Source: Alternaria dauci (Eukaryota > Ascomycota > Dothideomycetes > Pleosporales > Pleosporaceae). From it: a stretch of DNA of 64,000 nt. The notes below the pieces were generated by a model. The model made no database searches. It was not told where the DNA came from and was given only the letters and a program-made list of their open reading frames with translations. Numbering within the stretch: the stretch's first letter is position 1; the number at the start of each line of letters is the position of its first letter. The DNA lies in contig NC_091276.1 in assembly GCF_042100115.1 (NCBI RefSeq), positions 496,001 through 560,000 on the forward strand, written 5' to 3'. Below are positions 21,934-34,039 of this stretch, piece by piece. The position numbers were made by a program, and so were the translations under genes.

Positions 21934-24900
21934 ATGGCTACGGACAAGACGACCCCCATAGCCATTATTGGCATGAACATGAAGTTCCCAGGCGATGCAG
22001 TATCTGCGCAAGCCTTCTGGGAGCTGCTGATGAGCGCGAGGAACGTATCAAAAGAGATACCGTCCGACCGCTTCAACGTAGATGCCTTCTACCATCCGGA
22101 TCCAAACCGGTTGGACAGCGTGAGTCCAAACGACCCAGTTTTGATACCTGGAAAGCATCCAGACTGACTCCAAAAGTTACGCATCCGCCACGCACATTTC
22201 ATGGAAGAAGACCCGCGCAGTTTCGACGCACCCTTCTTCAACATGTCATACGCAGAGGCCTCAGTTCTCGACCCGCAGCAGCGCGGTCTCCTCGAGGGCG
22301 CGTACCGCACATTCGAGAACGCGGGCATACCCATGGAAACACTGTCTCGCTCCCCCACATCCGTCTACTGTGCGTCCTTCTCTCGGGACGGCGAAACCAT
22401 CACTGGACGCGACTTTGCCGCACAGTCGCGGTATCACGCCACTGCTAATGGTTCATCTATGCTGAGCAACCGTGTCAGCCACTTCTTCGACCTCGCGGGG
22501 CCGTCACTTACAGTGGATACGGCGTGCTCGTCGGGATTGTACGCTTTGCATCTCGGCGCGCAGAGTATTCTCGCGGGCGAGAGCGCCATGTCGCTTGTCT
22601 GCGGCGCAAACACATTCATCACACCCGAAAGCCAAGCACTTGCGCTCAGCAACGGTGGATTCTTGAGCGTTGACGGAAAGAGCTATAGCTTCGATGAAAA
22701 GGCGAATGGGTACGCGAGAGGCGAGGGATTCGGTTTCGTCTTGCTCAAACCACTGGACGCCGCAGTGAGAGACAACAACATAATAAGAGCGGTGATCCGA
22801 GCCACAGGTGCGAATCAAGATGGTAGAACACCTAGTATCACACAACCGAGCCAGCAGGCGCAACTTGACCTGTTGCGAGACACGTATCGTGTTGCGGGGC
22901 TAAATGTTGCTGATACAACCTACGTTGAGGCTCACGGCACTGGAACGCCGGTCGGCGACCCCATCGAAGCGGCTGCTATCGGAGAAGCTTTCCGCAAGGG
23001 CCGCAAGTCCGACAGCCCGCTGTATGTTGGTTCGGTAAAGTCCAATATCGGTCACTTAGAGGGCGCTTCGGGTATGGCTGGAGTGATCAAAGCCGTTCTT
23101 GCTCTGGAGAAGGCAGTGATTCCGCCCATCGCCATGTTCGAGAAGACGAATCCCGCCATTGATACACAGGCCTTGCAGCTTGTCTTCCCCAAAGAGCCTG
23201 TGCCGTGGCCGAAGGCAGAGATCCGCAGGGCATCCGTGAACTCCTTCGGATACGGAGGGAGTAACGCCCATGTAATTCTCGACGACGCGTACAACTACCT
23301 GCGAAGTCACGGCTTGGAAGGCCTGCATCAGTCGGTAGGGGAGCCCGCAGCTACCAATGGACATGCCAACGGTCATGCCAACGGCAACAGCGCCCTCCCA
23401 TCCGCAACCCCCTACGCCATCATCCCCTTCTCAGCCGCAGACAGCGACGGCACAACACGCCAAGCAGCAACCCTCCAGGACTTTCTCTCTTCAAGCGAAA
23501 CCTGGCATGCCCCAAAGTACCTCTCAGACCTGACCTACACCCTCTCTTCTCACCGGTCGCTCCTCAGCTACCGTTCCTTCGCCGTCGTATCCTCCCTAAC
23601 CGACGATCTCTCAGCCCTCGTCTCGCCGAGCGTCTTCAGCAGCACCTCTTCTGCGCCCGACCTGTCCTTTGTCTTCACAGGGCAAGGCGCGCAATACGCG
23701 CGCATGGCGACTGGCCTGCTGCACTATTCTGTCTTCCGCCAAAGTCTTGCTGACTGCGATGCTTATCTCAAAACCCTCGGAAGCACATGGTCTGTGCTAG
23801 AAGAACTTGAGAAGGACAAGGAGAACAGCAAGGTCAGCAAACCGGCACTGTCGCAGCCGCTTTGCACCGCTATACAGATTGCTCTCGTCGACCTGTTGCG
23901 CACGTGGGGTATCGTGCCTCGCGCTGTAGTTGGGCATTCGTCTGGTGAGGTCGCGGCTGCATACTGTGCGGGTGGGCTAGATCGTGAGAGTGCATGGCGG
24001 GTGGCTTACTTCCGTGGTGTTGTGGCCGACAAGCTAGCTTCTGACCAGGCGAGGGAGAAGACAACGATGATGTCGGTGGGCTTGGGCAAAGAGGCTGTCC
24101 AAGCGTATCTGAAGGCTGAGCCATCGGTCACGGTCGCATGTGAGAATAGTCCCGTCAACGTCACATTGTCGGGCCCTACTGCGGCGATTGCACGCTTGTG
24201 TGAGACGCTAGAGGCCGAGGAAGTCTTCGTACGGAAGCTGCCTGTGACGATTGGGTATCACTCCGAAGCACTGCGTGATGGCGCAATCGAATATGAGAAT
24301 TTGCTGTCCGGTATATGCGCTCCAGCAAGAGACAGCAAAACGCCGAGCACCGTCGCATTCTTCTCGTCCACCGAAGGCAGCTTAATGACGCTGAGGGGTC
24401 TTGCGAGCCCAAACTACTGGGTGAAGAACCTTCTATCGCCAGTTCTCTTCACTGATGCTGTAACAGCGCTGATGAGCGAGCGAAAGCAAGCTGCCAAATT
24501 TCTCGTTGAGATTGGCCCTCAATCTGCTCTTCGACGGCCAGTCAAGGACATCCTCACGCACCTCGGCGAAGGCCAGGATAAGTGGACGTACGCAGCTGTG
24601 CTTAACCCCCGTCAACCCGATATCCAGTCTCTCCTCGAAACTATCGGTGCGCTTTGGAGCGCTGGTGTACCCATCGACCTCAACATTCCCAACCAAGCTA
24701 CACTAAAACCCACAACCCAGCCGAAGCTAGTGACGGACCTCCCAGCCTACCCCTTCTCCCGGGCGAAGCTTTACTGGGACGAGCCCCGCATCAGTGCCCT
24801 CTACTCGCAACGACCCTTCCGGAGGCACGCCCTTCTAGGTCTACGCGAGAATGACTTTAATCCTCAGCAACCAACATGGCACCACAAGATCCGCCTTGCC

Positions 24901-27900
24901 GAAGCTCCTTGGATCGTTGACCACGCGCTAGAAGGCTCGCCACTCTACCCTGGCACGGGCATGCTTGTAATGGCCATTGAGGCCGCACGACAACTGCTCC
25001 CGTCCAACGCAGCAATTAGCGGGTACAAGCTCGAGAACGTGCGGTTCATGCGCTCTATTCCTGTCAATGAGACGGAAAAGGGCACTGAGGCGAAAATATA
25101 CCTTCAGCCGCGCCGGCATACAGCCAAAGACGCTGCTCAAGGCGTGTACGACTGGCGGGTGTTTACGCTCGGAGGCGACGAGTGGATTGAGTGTGCGTTT
25201 GGCAGTATCCGTGTTGAACTCGAGGACGGGGAGGCCTCGCCTGAGACAATCGCACGCAAAGCTAGGTGGGCAAGCGCTGTGAGCGAGGAGCACGCAACCG
25301 CGGCAAAGCAATGCACATTGAGCGTACAGAGCGGGCAGCTATATGAAAACCTCAGCAAGAAGTCTGGATTCGACTACGGACCGTATTTCCAGGGCTTGCG
25401 GGACATCAAGTACTCCCGCAACGGGTGTGCTTCGGGTACTCTTGCGCTGCGGGATTATGCGAAGAACATGCCATACGCCGAGGAGGATCCATGTGTCATT
25501 CATCCCACGACCTTCGACTCGGTATTCCATGTTGGTTTTGTTTCGCTGAGCATGGGCGGATGGGAGGCCATCCCAACACTCATGTTCAGCAACCTCAAGG
25601 AGCTTTGGGTTTCGCACAAACTATTTACAGTGCCTGGCAACCCGCTGCTACACGTTGCAACGAAGGAAGTCGCTCGCACATTCCGAGAGTTTGAGTGGGA
25701 TGCCAGCACTCTCCTTGCTGAGACAGGCGAGCCAGTTATCGTCGCGAGAGGCGAGCGTGGAACTGTGATCGCTGGCGCCGGCAGTAGCACTCGCGATGAC
25801 GACGACGGTGCTAGTCGCTTCTCATATGGCATTGACTTCAAGCCTGACCTCTCGCTGCTAGGCAAAACCGAGACCGAGGCCTATCTCAAGGCACTCTTCG
25901 CACGCGACCCGCAATTCTCACCAGACCCCAAAGACGCTGAGGCTGTCGACCGTGCAGACGCTATTGCGCTGTATTTCATCGAGCAAGCACTAGATAAGAT
26001 TGAGAACGGCGAACCGGTGGAGTTTGACAACCACTTGACCAAGTACGTGGACTTCTTGCGCAAGGTCCGCGCGAACAGGCAGAAGTACACGTTGGAGTCA
26101 CGCGGACTGGGTCATTTGAACATCGAAGATGTCTTGCGCGAAGCAGACGACGAGCCGACACAGAAGCTGGTCAAGAAAGCTGGTGAACACCTCTACGGTA
26201 TTCTGGCCGGAACCGACAACGCACTGCAGATCATCTTCGAGGGAAATCTCGCGAATGACTTCTATCACTGCGATTTCTATTCGCGCCACTACCGAAAGGC
26301 TGGCGCCTACATGAGCATCCTAGCACATGCAAACCCCCAGCTGAGGATTTGCGAGGTTGGCTCAGGAACTGGCAGTGCCACCTCCAAGGTCCTACCGTTC
26401 TTGGTCGACACCGAGGGTCTCCAAGGTGATCAGCTGGTCCGTTTCGGCGAGTACGCCTACACCGACGTCTCAGTCGGCTTCTTCGAGAAGGCGCGCGAAA
26501 AGTTCGACTTCGCTGAGAAGCACATGCGCTTCGCCAAGCTTGACCTGGAAATCGATCCCTCTCTGCAAGGCTTTGAGCTCGGCAGCTACGATGTGATCAT
26601 GGCTTGCAACGTCATCCACACTACATCGGATCTCATGAAGTGCCTCCGCGACCTCCTTGCACTTTTGCGCCCTGGCGGTAAGCTCATCATGATGGAGACT
26701 ACGGTCGATAACATCCGCGACGGCATCATCTTCGGCTTGCTGCCGGGATGGTGGATGCGCGAGGGCCATTGGTGGGATGGTGAGGATGTTGACGCTGTAC
26801 CAGGAGAAGATGAGGCGCTGGGGCCTATTCTCACCGAAGATGGATGGGATGCTGCGCTGAAGACGGCGGGCTTCACGGGTGTGGACATGGTTTTCAGGGA
26901 CAACGAGTACAAACCTCGCCACCGCGTCTCAACGCTCGTCACGACGAAACCGGAGCAGGCCGAAGTTGAAACTGCACGCGAGAGCTGGGTTATCGTCGCG
27001 GAGCCCACGCAGTCTGCCTACGCAGATGTGGTGAAGACCAAGCTGGCTGCTGTATCCTGGATCGGAGAGACCGAGACATACACACTCGACGGTCTGGTAG
27101 CTGCCGGTTTGGAGCTGAGCAGCACCAACGTCATCAGCTTGCTCGAGCTCGATGCGTCCCTCCTCGGCACTATTGCTGCACCGCATTTCGAGGCTCTCAA
27201 GAAGATCAGCTTGGATGCTAAGACCGTCCTCTGGGTCACACGCGGAGGCAGTCCCGGTGCCAGCAACCCTGCTGCCGAGATGGCAGTTGGTTTCTCGAGG
27301 AGTATCTGCTCTGAGCGAGGTGACCAGGCCTTCGTCACCCTGAGCTTAGAGACCGATGATTCGACTGAGGGAGCGGGCCATGTACTGCGCCTCATCGAGC
27401 ACTTGCACAAGATAGGAGGAGGAAAGAGCGCAGACGCCGAATCCGAGTATGCAGTACACGACGGCCTTATTCACATTCCGCGTGTCGTGCCACAGAAGAG
27501 CGTCAACCAGACTCTCGCCGAGCGCGCGAAACTCCCTGACAGACTCAACTTCACGCTTGGGCAAGCCGAGCCAAAGCCGCGCATAAAGCTGACTATCCAG
27601 CAGCCGGGTCTCCTCGACACCCTCTACTACACCGAAACCCCAGCCCCAAGCAACGAGCTGCAGTCCGGCGAAATCGAAATCGAAGTAGCAGCCGCCTCGC
27701 TCAACTTCCGCGATGTAATGATCTCCCTGGGCCAAGTTCCCGGTGACGGCCTCGGTCTTGAAGGCTCCGGTACCGTCAAACGCGTCGGGCCAGACTGCGC
27801 ATTGCAGCCCGGCGACCGCGTCATGTACTTCATCTTCTCGACGGGTGGCTGCTGTGGAACCTATGTACGCTGCGATGAGGCATCCACGCGCAAGATTCCT

Positions 27901-29760
27901 CGCGACGATATCTCGTTCCTGGATGCCGCTGCTATCCCTGCTGTGTGGGCCACGGTCGTGTATGCATTCGATTATGTAGGCCGGCTGCGCAAGGGCGAGA
28001 GCGTCTTGATCCACGCTGGTGCTGGTGCTGTAGGCCAAGCTGCTATTCAGCTCGCACAGCTGCGCGGGGCGAACGTCTTTGTCACGGTAGGAAGCAACTG
28101 GAAACGTGAGCTAGTGAAGGAGCTTTACGGCCTCGCAGATGACCACATCTTCCACAGCAGAGAGGCCAGCTTCGTCGACGATGTGTTCCACGCCACAAAC
28201 AACCGCGGTGTCGATGTCGTCCTCAACTCCCTCGGTGGTGAGCTCCTCCAACACTCATGGCGCTGCACTGCGCCTTTTGGCCGCTTCATCGACATCGGCA
28301 AAGCCGACATCCTTGCCAACAACACGCTCGAGATGGGCCATTTCTTGCGCAACGTTACCTTCGCGGCTGTAGATGTCGCGGGAATGTACGCCGAGAACAA
28401 GCCGCTGATGCAACTCGTGCTGGACGACGTCTTCAGTTTGTTCGCGGCACACCCAGAGCTGCACAACCCCAAGCCGCTGCATGCATTTGCGCCGAGTAAG
28501 ATTGAGGAGGCGATGCGCGCGTTGCAGGGTGGCAAGATTGCTGGAAAGGCGGTCATCGACTTTGAGACACCCGGTGATGTGGTGGTATACCAGCCTGCGC
28601 GGACGCCTGCGTATGAATTCGAAGCGCAGGCCACCTATGTTATCAGCGGTGGATTGGGCGGATTAGGGCGCGAGATCATGCGCTGGATGGCCTCTCGCGG
28701 CGCGCGGCATTTCCTCGTCACCTCATCTCGAGGTGTCGCCGGGCGCGCCGATGTCATTGCCTTTATCAAAGAGATGGAAGACCAAGGTGTTGTGATCCAC
28801 GCCCCAGCATCAGACATCTCCAACCGTGCTGTGCTCGCGGCCACTCTAGAGGAGGCTAGCAGGACACTGCCGCCGATCAAGGGATGTATCCAGGCAGCCA
28901 TGGTGTTGTCGGACAACATGCTCTCAAACATGACTGTCGAACAATTCCACCGTGCCCTGGCGCCCAAGTACCAAGGCTCCTGGAACCTCCACGAGCTCCT
29001 GCCCAAGGATATGGACTTTATGGTCTTCCTCTCCTCGATGAGCGGAATCATTGGCAACCCCGCACAAGCCAACTATGCTGCCGGCAACACATTCGAGGAC
29101 GCGCTTGCACGTCACCGCGCCGCGAGCGGGCTCAAGGGCGTCTCGTTCGATCTCGGCTTGGTTCTGGAGGCTGGATGGGCGAGCGACAATTTTGAGGACG
29201 TGACGAAGAGCTTGCGCGCTGGATTGGGCGGATTGACGCAGAAGCAGCTCATGGCGATTCTGGACGTCTTGTGTGATCCAGCGTACGACTGCGCAGGCGG
29301 GGCGGCGCAGGTGGTGAATATTCATGATAAGCCTGCCAAGCTGTACCGCATGTTCCAGGATGGCGTGCTGCACTGGGTAGGCAAGCCGCTGTTCAGGAAC
29401 CTCCTTCGCCTGGGCCAAGTCGAGCTGGTCAACAGCACCGGGGGCGGCAGCGGTGGTGATGCGACGGCCGTCGACTACTTGGCGCTCATCAGAGCTGCGG
29501 CCGATGCCGAAGAGGCTGCGCACATTGTCACCATGGCGTTGCTTGGAAAACTAGGCAAGTCGCTGTCAGTGCCGGCCGAGAGCCTGGATGTCGGCAAGCC
29601 GGCCTACGTGCTTGGTGTTGACTCGCTCATTGCCGTCGAGCTGCGCTACTGGTTCCTCAAGCAGTTCGGAGTCGAGGTTCCCGTCTTTGTGATTCTGAAG
29701 AAGCAGCCGACTGTGGATTTGTGCCGGCACGTGGCGGAGCAGGTCATTGCGGCTAAATGA
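21934..29760 (+). CDS. Highly reducing type I iterative polyketide synthase (KS-AT-DH-cMT-ER-KR-ACP), 2589 aa
   Basis: Exons 21934-22119 and 22177-29760; the 57-bp intron (GTGAGT...AAAAG) splits the KS domain after PNRLDS. All domains look intact. KS (about 7-430) has the Cys179, His315, His355 triad. A Gly/His/Asn linker precedes AT (about 558-918) with GHSSG at Ser650. DH (about 940-1240) has His978 in HALEGSPLYP and Asp1176. The C-methyltransferase has SAM motif EVGSGTGSAT near 1455 and NVIHTT. ER (about 1865-2190) has the NADPH loop GAGAVGQ near 2011. KR (about 2215-2400) has GGLGGLG, Ser2349 and Tyr2362. The ACP has Ser2545 in GVDSL. The chain ends shortly after the ACP, with no thioesterase, reductase, condensation or carnitine-acyltransferase domain. 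The expected product is a reduced, possibly alpha-methylated chain from malonyl-CoA; length and release mode cannot be read from sequence. Confidence 0.96.
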
Positions 29761-30455
29761 GTATGGTGATGGGATGAAAAGGAAGTGCAAGCTGATGACA
29801 TCGTCATCATCGATTGGGAGCTAACCCAACCATGCGCGGCTCACGCGAAGGCACGTGACTTTACGTCACAGCAGACGAGATTAGCACACGTCAAGCTGCA
29901 AGGGCCATATCTCTCCTTGGAGAATAATGCCTCACTTGGATATCGGACGGATCAAGGTAGTTGCGAGTTGTGCATCAATCGTGGTTATCGCGGCGACTCT
30001 TCCTACGAGCTCGTGTGAAGTACTAGTCGAGCAGTTATTCTCACATTTCATCAAAATGATGAATAGAATCCGAAATATCTTCAATCATTATTCCAATCGT
30101 TCCGATGCCCTTCTCAAGCCAAAACACCTGTTCTTTTTACTTGCACGACCCTGACGCTGCCTCCCACAAGCGAATGGTTTCTAGACACCACCCAGATCGC
30201 ACGTGATATCTAGCAATAAGAAACGCGACATATGCCTCTCTCTGCAGCACCTACTCAGATCACATATACTGATAGGCAGCACTAATCGTGCCTGAGGCTA
30301 CGGACACGATCGCAGACAACACTTCATCGCGTCTCGCTTATTAGGCTGCAGCTTTCATATATGCAAGTACCAGGTCTTGGTCTGTACCATCCTTTTGTGT
30401 CCTCACTTTCACAGCATTCTCGAAGACAACAAACTCTCATTGTCAACAACCAGAG
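29761..30455. other. Intergenic, right border of the cluster
   Basis: Between the PKS stop and the F-box gene. No coding signal was seen. Confidence 0.5.
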
Positions 30456-31382
30456 ATGTCCAGCACATCCCTACCCCACCTCCCAGCCGAGCTATGGGCC
30501 CAAGTCCTCCACAACGTCGACGACCCGTTCACGCTATGGGTTACCTGCCGCCAGGTATCGCGTACCTGGAGAAAAGAAGGCGAACACGCCTTTCGCGCAA
30601 TCTTTCTCCCCATTCTTCACATCGAGTGGACGAAAGTCGTATTTGGCCGAGTAACACACACCATCATCGCTACCCCAGACAAACACTCCATCGACTCACA
30701 CTATTCAACGCTCTCTCTCGTGCTTCGATGGGGTGAGCCAGAGTCCGAACGCATGGCCCCGGATCGTCTCGAGGACTTTACGCGGCTCACGTTTGAGCAG
30801 GAGGCCGCTTGGATCACGGGCTATCACGACTACAGCTCGTGGACCACCGGTCAGCTTCGCGAGATGAACCAGCAGGCCATCTGGTTCGATACTGAAGACG
30901 GGCGGTACACGTTTGTCGGTAGTGCGGAGACGAGCGCCTTCGTTCCTCATTTCCCGGACCACGAAGAAGGTGCGCGAGAAAGGCGCTGCGTCACTTGCGA
31001 TTGGAAAGCGTTGATGGATGCGCTCTTTGCGGAAGAAATCTTTGTACGCAGAAGAAATCCAGGCCCATCGTTCTATGAGCTTGGCGAGCAAGGCATACGT
31101 GATGCTTTGGCCAGGAGGAAGGACAAAGTAATACCTGGGGCTGTCCTGACTGAGAGATTCAAACCGCTGTACGCTGCAGCTTTCCAGGAGAGATTACGTC
31201 GTGCGTTCAGTAGGGAGGGTGTAGATCTCTACACCCATGACAGCTTTACGAATATGTGTAATGCGAACCAGCAACTAGATTTCCACATTGAGAAAACTGG
31301 ATGCGGGTGGATGATGGAGTGTAGGCTGGAACGACTGCAAGCTTTCGCTGACGGGCTTTTGGAGGGAAAGTCTGGAGAATAG
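30456..31382 (+). CDS. F-box domain protein, 308 aa
   Basis: A single exon starts at an ATG in a clean context. Residues about 6-45 (LPHLPAELWAQVLHNVDDPFTLW, then CRQVSRTWRKE) fit the F-box, which binds Skp1 in SCF ubiquitin ligases. The rest (about 260 residues, with a CVTC dyad and a WMMECRLERLQAF segment near the end) has no recognisable substrate-binding repeats, as is common for the large fungal F-box families. It lies just beyond the PKS in the same orientation. There is no sign that it belongs to the biosynthetic pathway; it more likely marks the cluster border. Confidence 0.72.
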   Translation: MSSTSLPHLPAELWAQVLHNVDDPFTLWVTCRQVSRTWRKEGEHAFRAIFLPILHIEWTKVVFGRVTHTIIATPDKHSIDSHYSTLSLVLRWGEPESERMAPDRLEDFTRLTFEQEAAWITGYHDYSSWTTGQLREMNQQAIWFDTEDGRYTFVGSAETSAFVPHFPDHEEGARERRCVTCDWKALMDALFAEEIFVRRRNPGPSFYELGEQGIRDALARRKDKVIPGAVLTERFKPLYAAAFQERLRRAFSREGVDLYTHDSFTNMCNANQQLDFHIEKTGCGWMMECRLERLQAFADGLLEGKSGE

Positions 31383-33610
31383 GACTAGTTGGCGTACAGG
31401 TTGTGAAGTACTGAAGCTCTGAGTTTAGACACTATCGGGATCATGATGCACAACGGCCCAGAGAACGACTCTGGCGATATGAGTGTGTTCGACGGCTACT
31501 TGGTCGTGCTCACGGTCGATGGGTACGTCTTCACAAACGGAGTAGTACAATCGGCCTGGATCACGCTCTGGTCGGCCTTTACGAGAAATTGAGCACGCTG
31601 GTGAAGGCTTGGACGGAGTAAGGAGGCCATGGCGTAGCTGTAGTACACACTCCTGGATCCAATAGTACTGAGCTCACCCCAAGGGAGATTCGCATCCCTG
31701 TACGTCTTCTCAAGACAGTTGTATGCTCTCGTCTTGCTATTCTTAACCTTCATCGCAAATTTCCCCACTGACACAACTTTTTACTCGGCTGATAGTGATG
31801 TAGACAGAAGTAGGAGTAGGAATTGAAGTGGGAGTTGAGAGTTAGAGTAGGAGTTAAGAGTAGGAGTTAAGAGTAGGAGTTAGAGTAGGAGTTAAGAGTA
31901 GGAGTTAAGAGTAGGAGTTGAGAGTAGGAGTTAAGAGTCAGAGTCAGGAGTTGGGAGTTGGGAATTGGAGTCAGGAGTTGAGAGTCCGAGTACGAGTTAG
32001 AGCAGGAGTTCGAGTACGAGTTAGAGTAAAAGTCGGAGTTGAGACAGCCCGCATTCTCTCCTTCAAGGCCCGCTCTTCCTATACAGCATTAACCCAGACT
32101 CTCAGCGCGCGAAGAACGTCCTCGAACTATCGGCAGTCCATCCCATAACGCCCAAGTCCATGAACAACAGGGTTATTGAGATGAAGATGAGGCGACTTGG
32201 TCGGTGTTTAGCCGCGAGCAAAGGAAGAACGGAGTACCGTATAGTGGAGTTGGAGGTCAGATATGAACCCAAGGGTGGGAAAGCGGTGCGTGTGTGCGAC
32301 GCAGAGCTGAATAGATTTGGGTGGACGTAGATTTTCTCACGATCGAGCTGGGTCAGCTTTTGGATGATGCTACATGATGACAGTAGTTAGACCAGACATC
32401 CGCACTCGAATAACACTCACCTCCGGCTTCACAAAGTAGACCAAAAGCTACATCGCTCACGACTGCCACCAACCCCCCTCGCAAATCTTCTTCCTCAAGC
32501 AAATGGCAAGCCACAAGTCTCAATGAAAAAAAGTCGCGCCAGCCCCCGATAGTGCGGATAAGAAGCGGCACCGTGGTGTTGAGTATGAGCAAGCCCAGTG
32601 ACTCACCACCGGGTTACAAAAACAGGGATAATCATGAATTGGTTCGTAAACCAGTCTGGATAGGCTTTATTAGCATGGACCTGGTGAAAGGTGAAAAGGG
32701 TGAGAGAGTTTGCGTACTTTAGCGATTAAACTAAACAGAACAGATACTACACTTTGATCTAAGCCAAAAGGCAAACTGGTAGTGCTGTTAGGGACCTGGA
32801 AACAATAGCGGTGGAGTGGGGACAACGTACGAGAGCTAAGGAGTGAGAGAGGGAACGGGCAGGGCGAGATTGATATGGGAGCTCTGGCCTTGGCGCGCTG
32901 ACGGTCACATGATCGCGTAGCTAGCCTCACGTCCGCTTTTGTCGAAGCAAAGGTGGGTGACCATGGACTCTGCGCCGACGTTCTGCCGGTCAGGCGCAGC
33001 GGTGATGTCGACGTTAGCATTCAACGTGTTTACAGACCTACCTTAGTAAGATTACTCCTCGCCTAGCATTACTTCCTGATTTGCTCAAGCGCCAATCAGG
33101 TATACACCGTTTCAAGTTCGCTGTTCTTGTAGAACGAGATGAAGACATACATCAACATCTGATCACGGTAATAGAAGATACTATTGTGTTGCCCCGAAAC
33201 CACATGCAACTTCATCACGCGTCTACTTCTTAAACCCTCAGCGGAGCATCATCCATTCGTTGCCATCACTTGCATACCCTAATCTCATTAATATCAATAA
33301 CCAGCACCTAATCCCTATCACCCATCGACAAACAACGCAAACAACCACACTAATTAACAGCACAAGTAGCATATGAATAGAACTGCGAGGGATATGTATC
33401 TTTGCTTGTCTACAGAACTAAGCAACGTATACGAACAGTAGTTAGCCTTAACATGCAGACACGAGCCATAATGACTATCGATACCCATCACCAACTCTTC
33501 TCCCGCATGGTCGCATTGTTCGCCATCCAAGCGTGCCTCCGCACCTCCGCTATTCAAACCACATGCTCCGATACGAAGAGAAGAAAGAGAATGCGAAGAA
33601 GAAAGCTGAC
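31383..33610. other. Gene-poor region with minisatellite
   Basis: No convincing gene is seen. Open frames of 60-116 codons lack domains. The main structure is the minisatellite at 31807-32044, listed separately. Confidence 0.5.
31807..32044. repeat. Minisatellite, about 13-bp unit
   Basis: About 18 imperfect units related to GAGTAGGAGTTAA make a strongly purine-rich plus strand. The left half is nearly regular, and the right half drifts to GAGTCAGGAGTTG and GAGTACGAGTTA variants. No protein frame with a family signature covers it. Confidence 0.85.
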
Positions 33611-33878
33611 TTAGGCTGTGGCCGTGCTAGGCGCTCGTTCTGAAGCTTTGGAGTCAGCAAGAGTAACAAGTTAAGAAGGATGACTTACATAAGGGTTTTA
33701 GCGATGTGAACGGGTCGGTCGTGTACCAAACATCGCAGTGCTTCATCACCGCCGTCCAAGCAAGCGGGTACTCAATATGATCTGCGAATGACGAGAGTCT
33801 TGGAACGATAAGTTGCAACGAGTTTAGGTATACCACAACATTACTAATAGGCACTGCATTAGTGGTCTTGTAGCACAC
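33611..33878 (-). pseudogene. 3' exons of an unrecognised gene (remnant)
   Basis: A protein-like stretch (residues such as VVVYLNSLQLIVP and EYPLAWTAVMKHC) runs from an acceptor-like CTTAG at 33879 to 33689. A textbook intron at 33688-33646 (GTAAGT donor, GCTGAC branch, AAAG acceptor) joins it to a short last exon ending in TAA at 33611. No upstream exon or start codon is found: the DNA just upstream is an inverted partial copy and a foldback element. The likely reading is the tail of a gene whose 5' part was lost or displaced. I do not recognise the family. Confidence 0.45.
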
Positions 33879-33929
33879 CTAAGCTTCTTGTGAATTATCG
33901 TTCCAAGCCTTTAGTCATTCGTAGATTTT
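33779..33929. repeat. Imperfect inverted repeat, 33-bp arms
   Basis: The arm at 33779-33812 is the reverse complement of 33894-33929, with about 28 of 33 matches. The left arm codes for the VPRLSSFAD segment of the gene remnant. The right arm carries changes that would create a stop (TAG). Most differences are C/T-type. Confidence 0.6.
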
Positions 33930-33952
33930 ATCAAGTAAACATACAAACTTCC

Positions 33953-34039
33953 GAGCCGCAGGCTCTTTTTGACACGAGAAGGCAACGATAGAGGTGCAGA
34001 TCCTCGTTGCCTCATCGTGTCAAAAGGAGCCTGCGGCTC
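33953..34039. repeat. 87-bp foldback (hairpin) element
   Basis: The arms of about 36 bp read GAGCCGCAGGCTC, then a T/C difference, TTTTGACACGA, two mismatches and AGGCAACGA. They are inverted around a loop of about 15 bases. The outermost 13 bases of each arm are themselves a small palindrome. It resembles a minimal foldback/MITE-like element or a strong bidirectional hairpin; no flanking target duplication was obvious. Confidence 0.7.

Noticed and set aside
27346..28038. 230-codon minus-strand frame inside the PKS
   Set aside because: Antisense shadow of the ER region of the PKS; no independent family signature.
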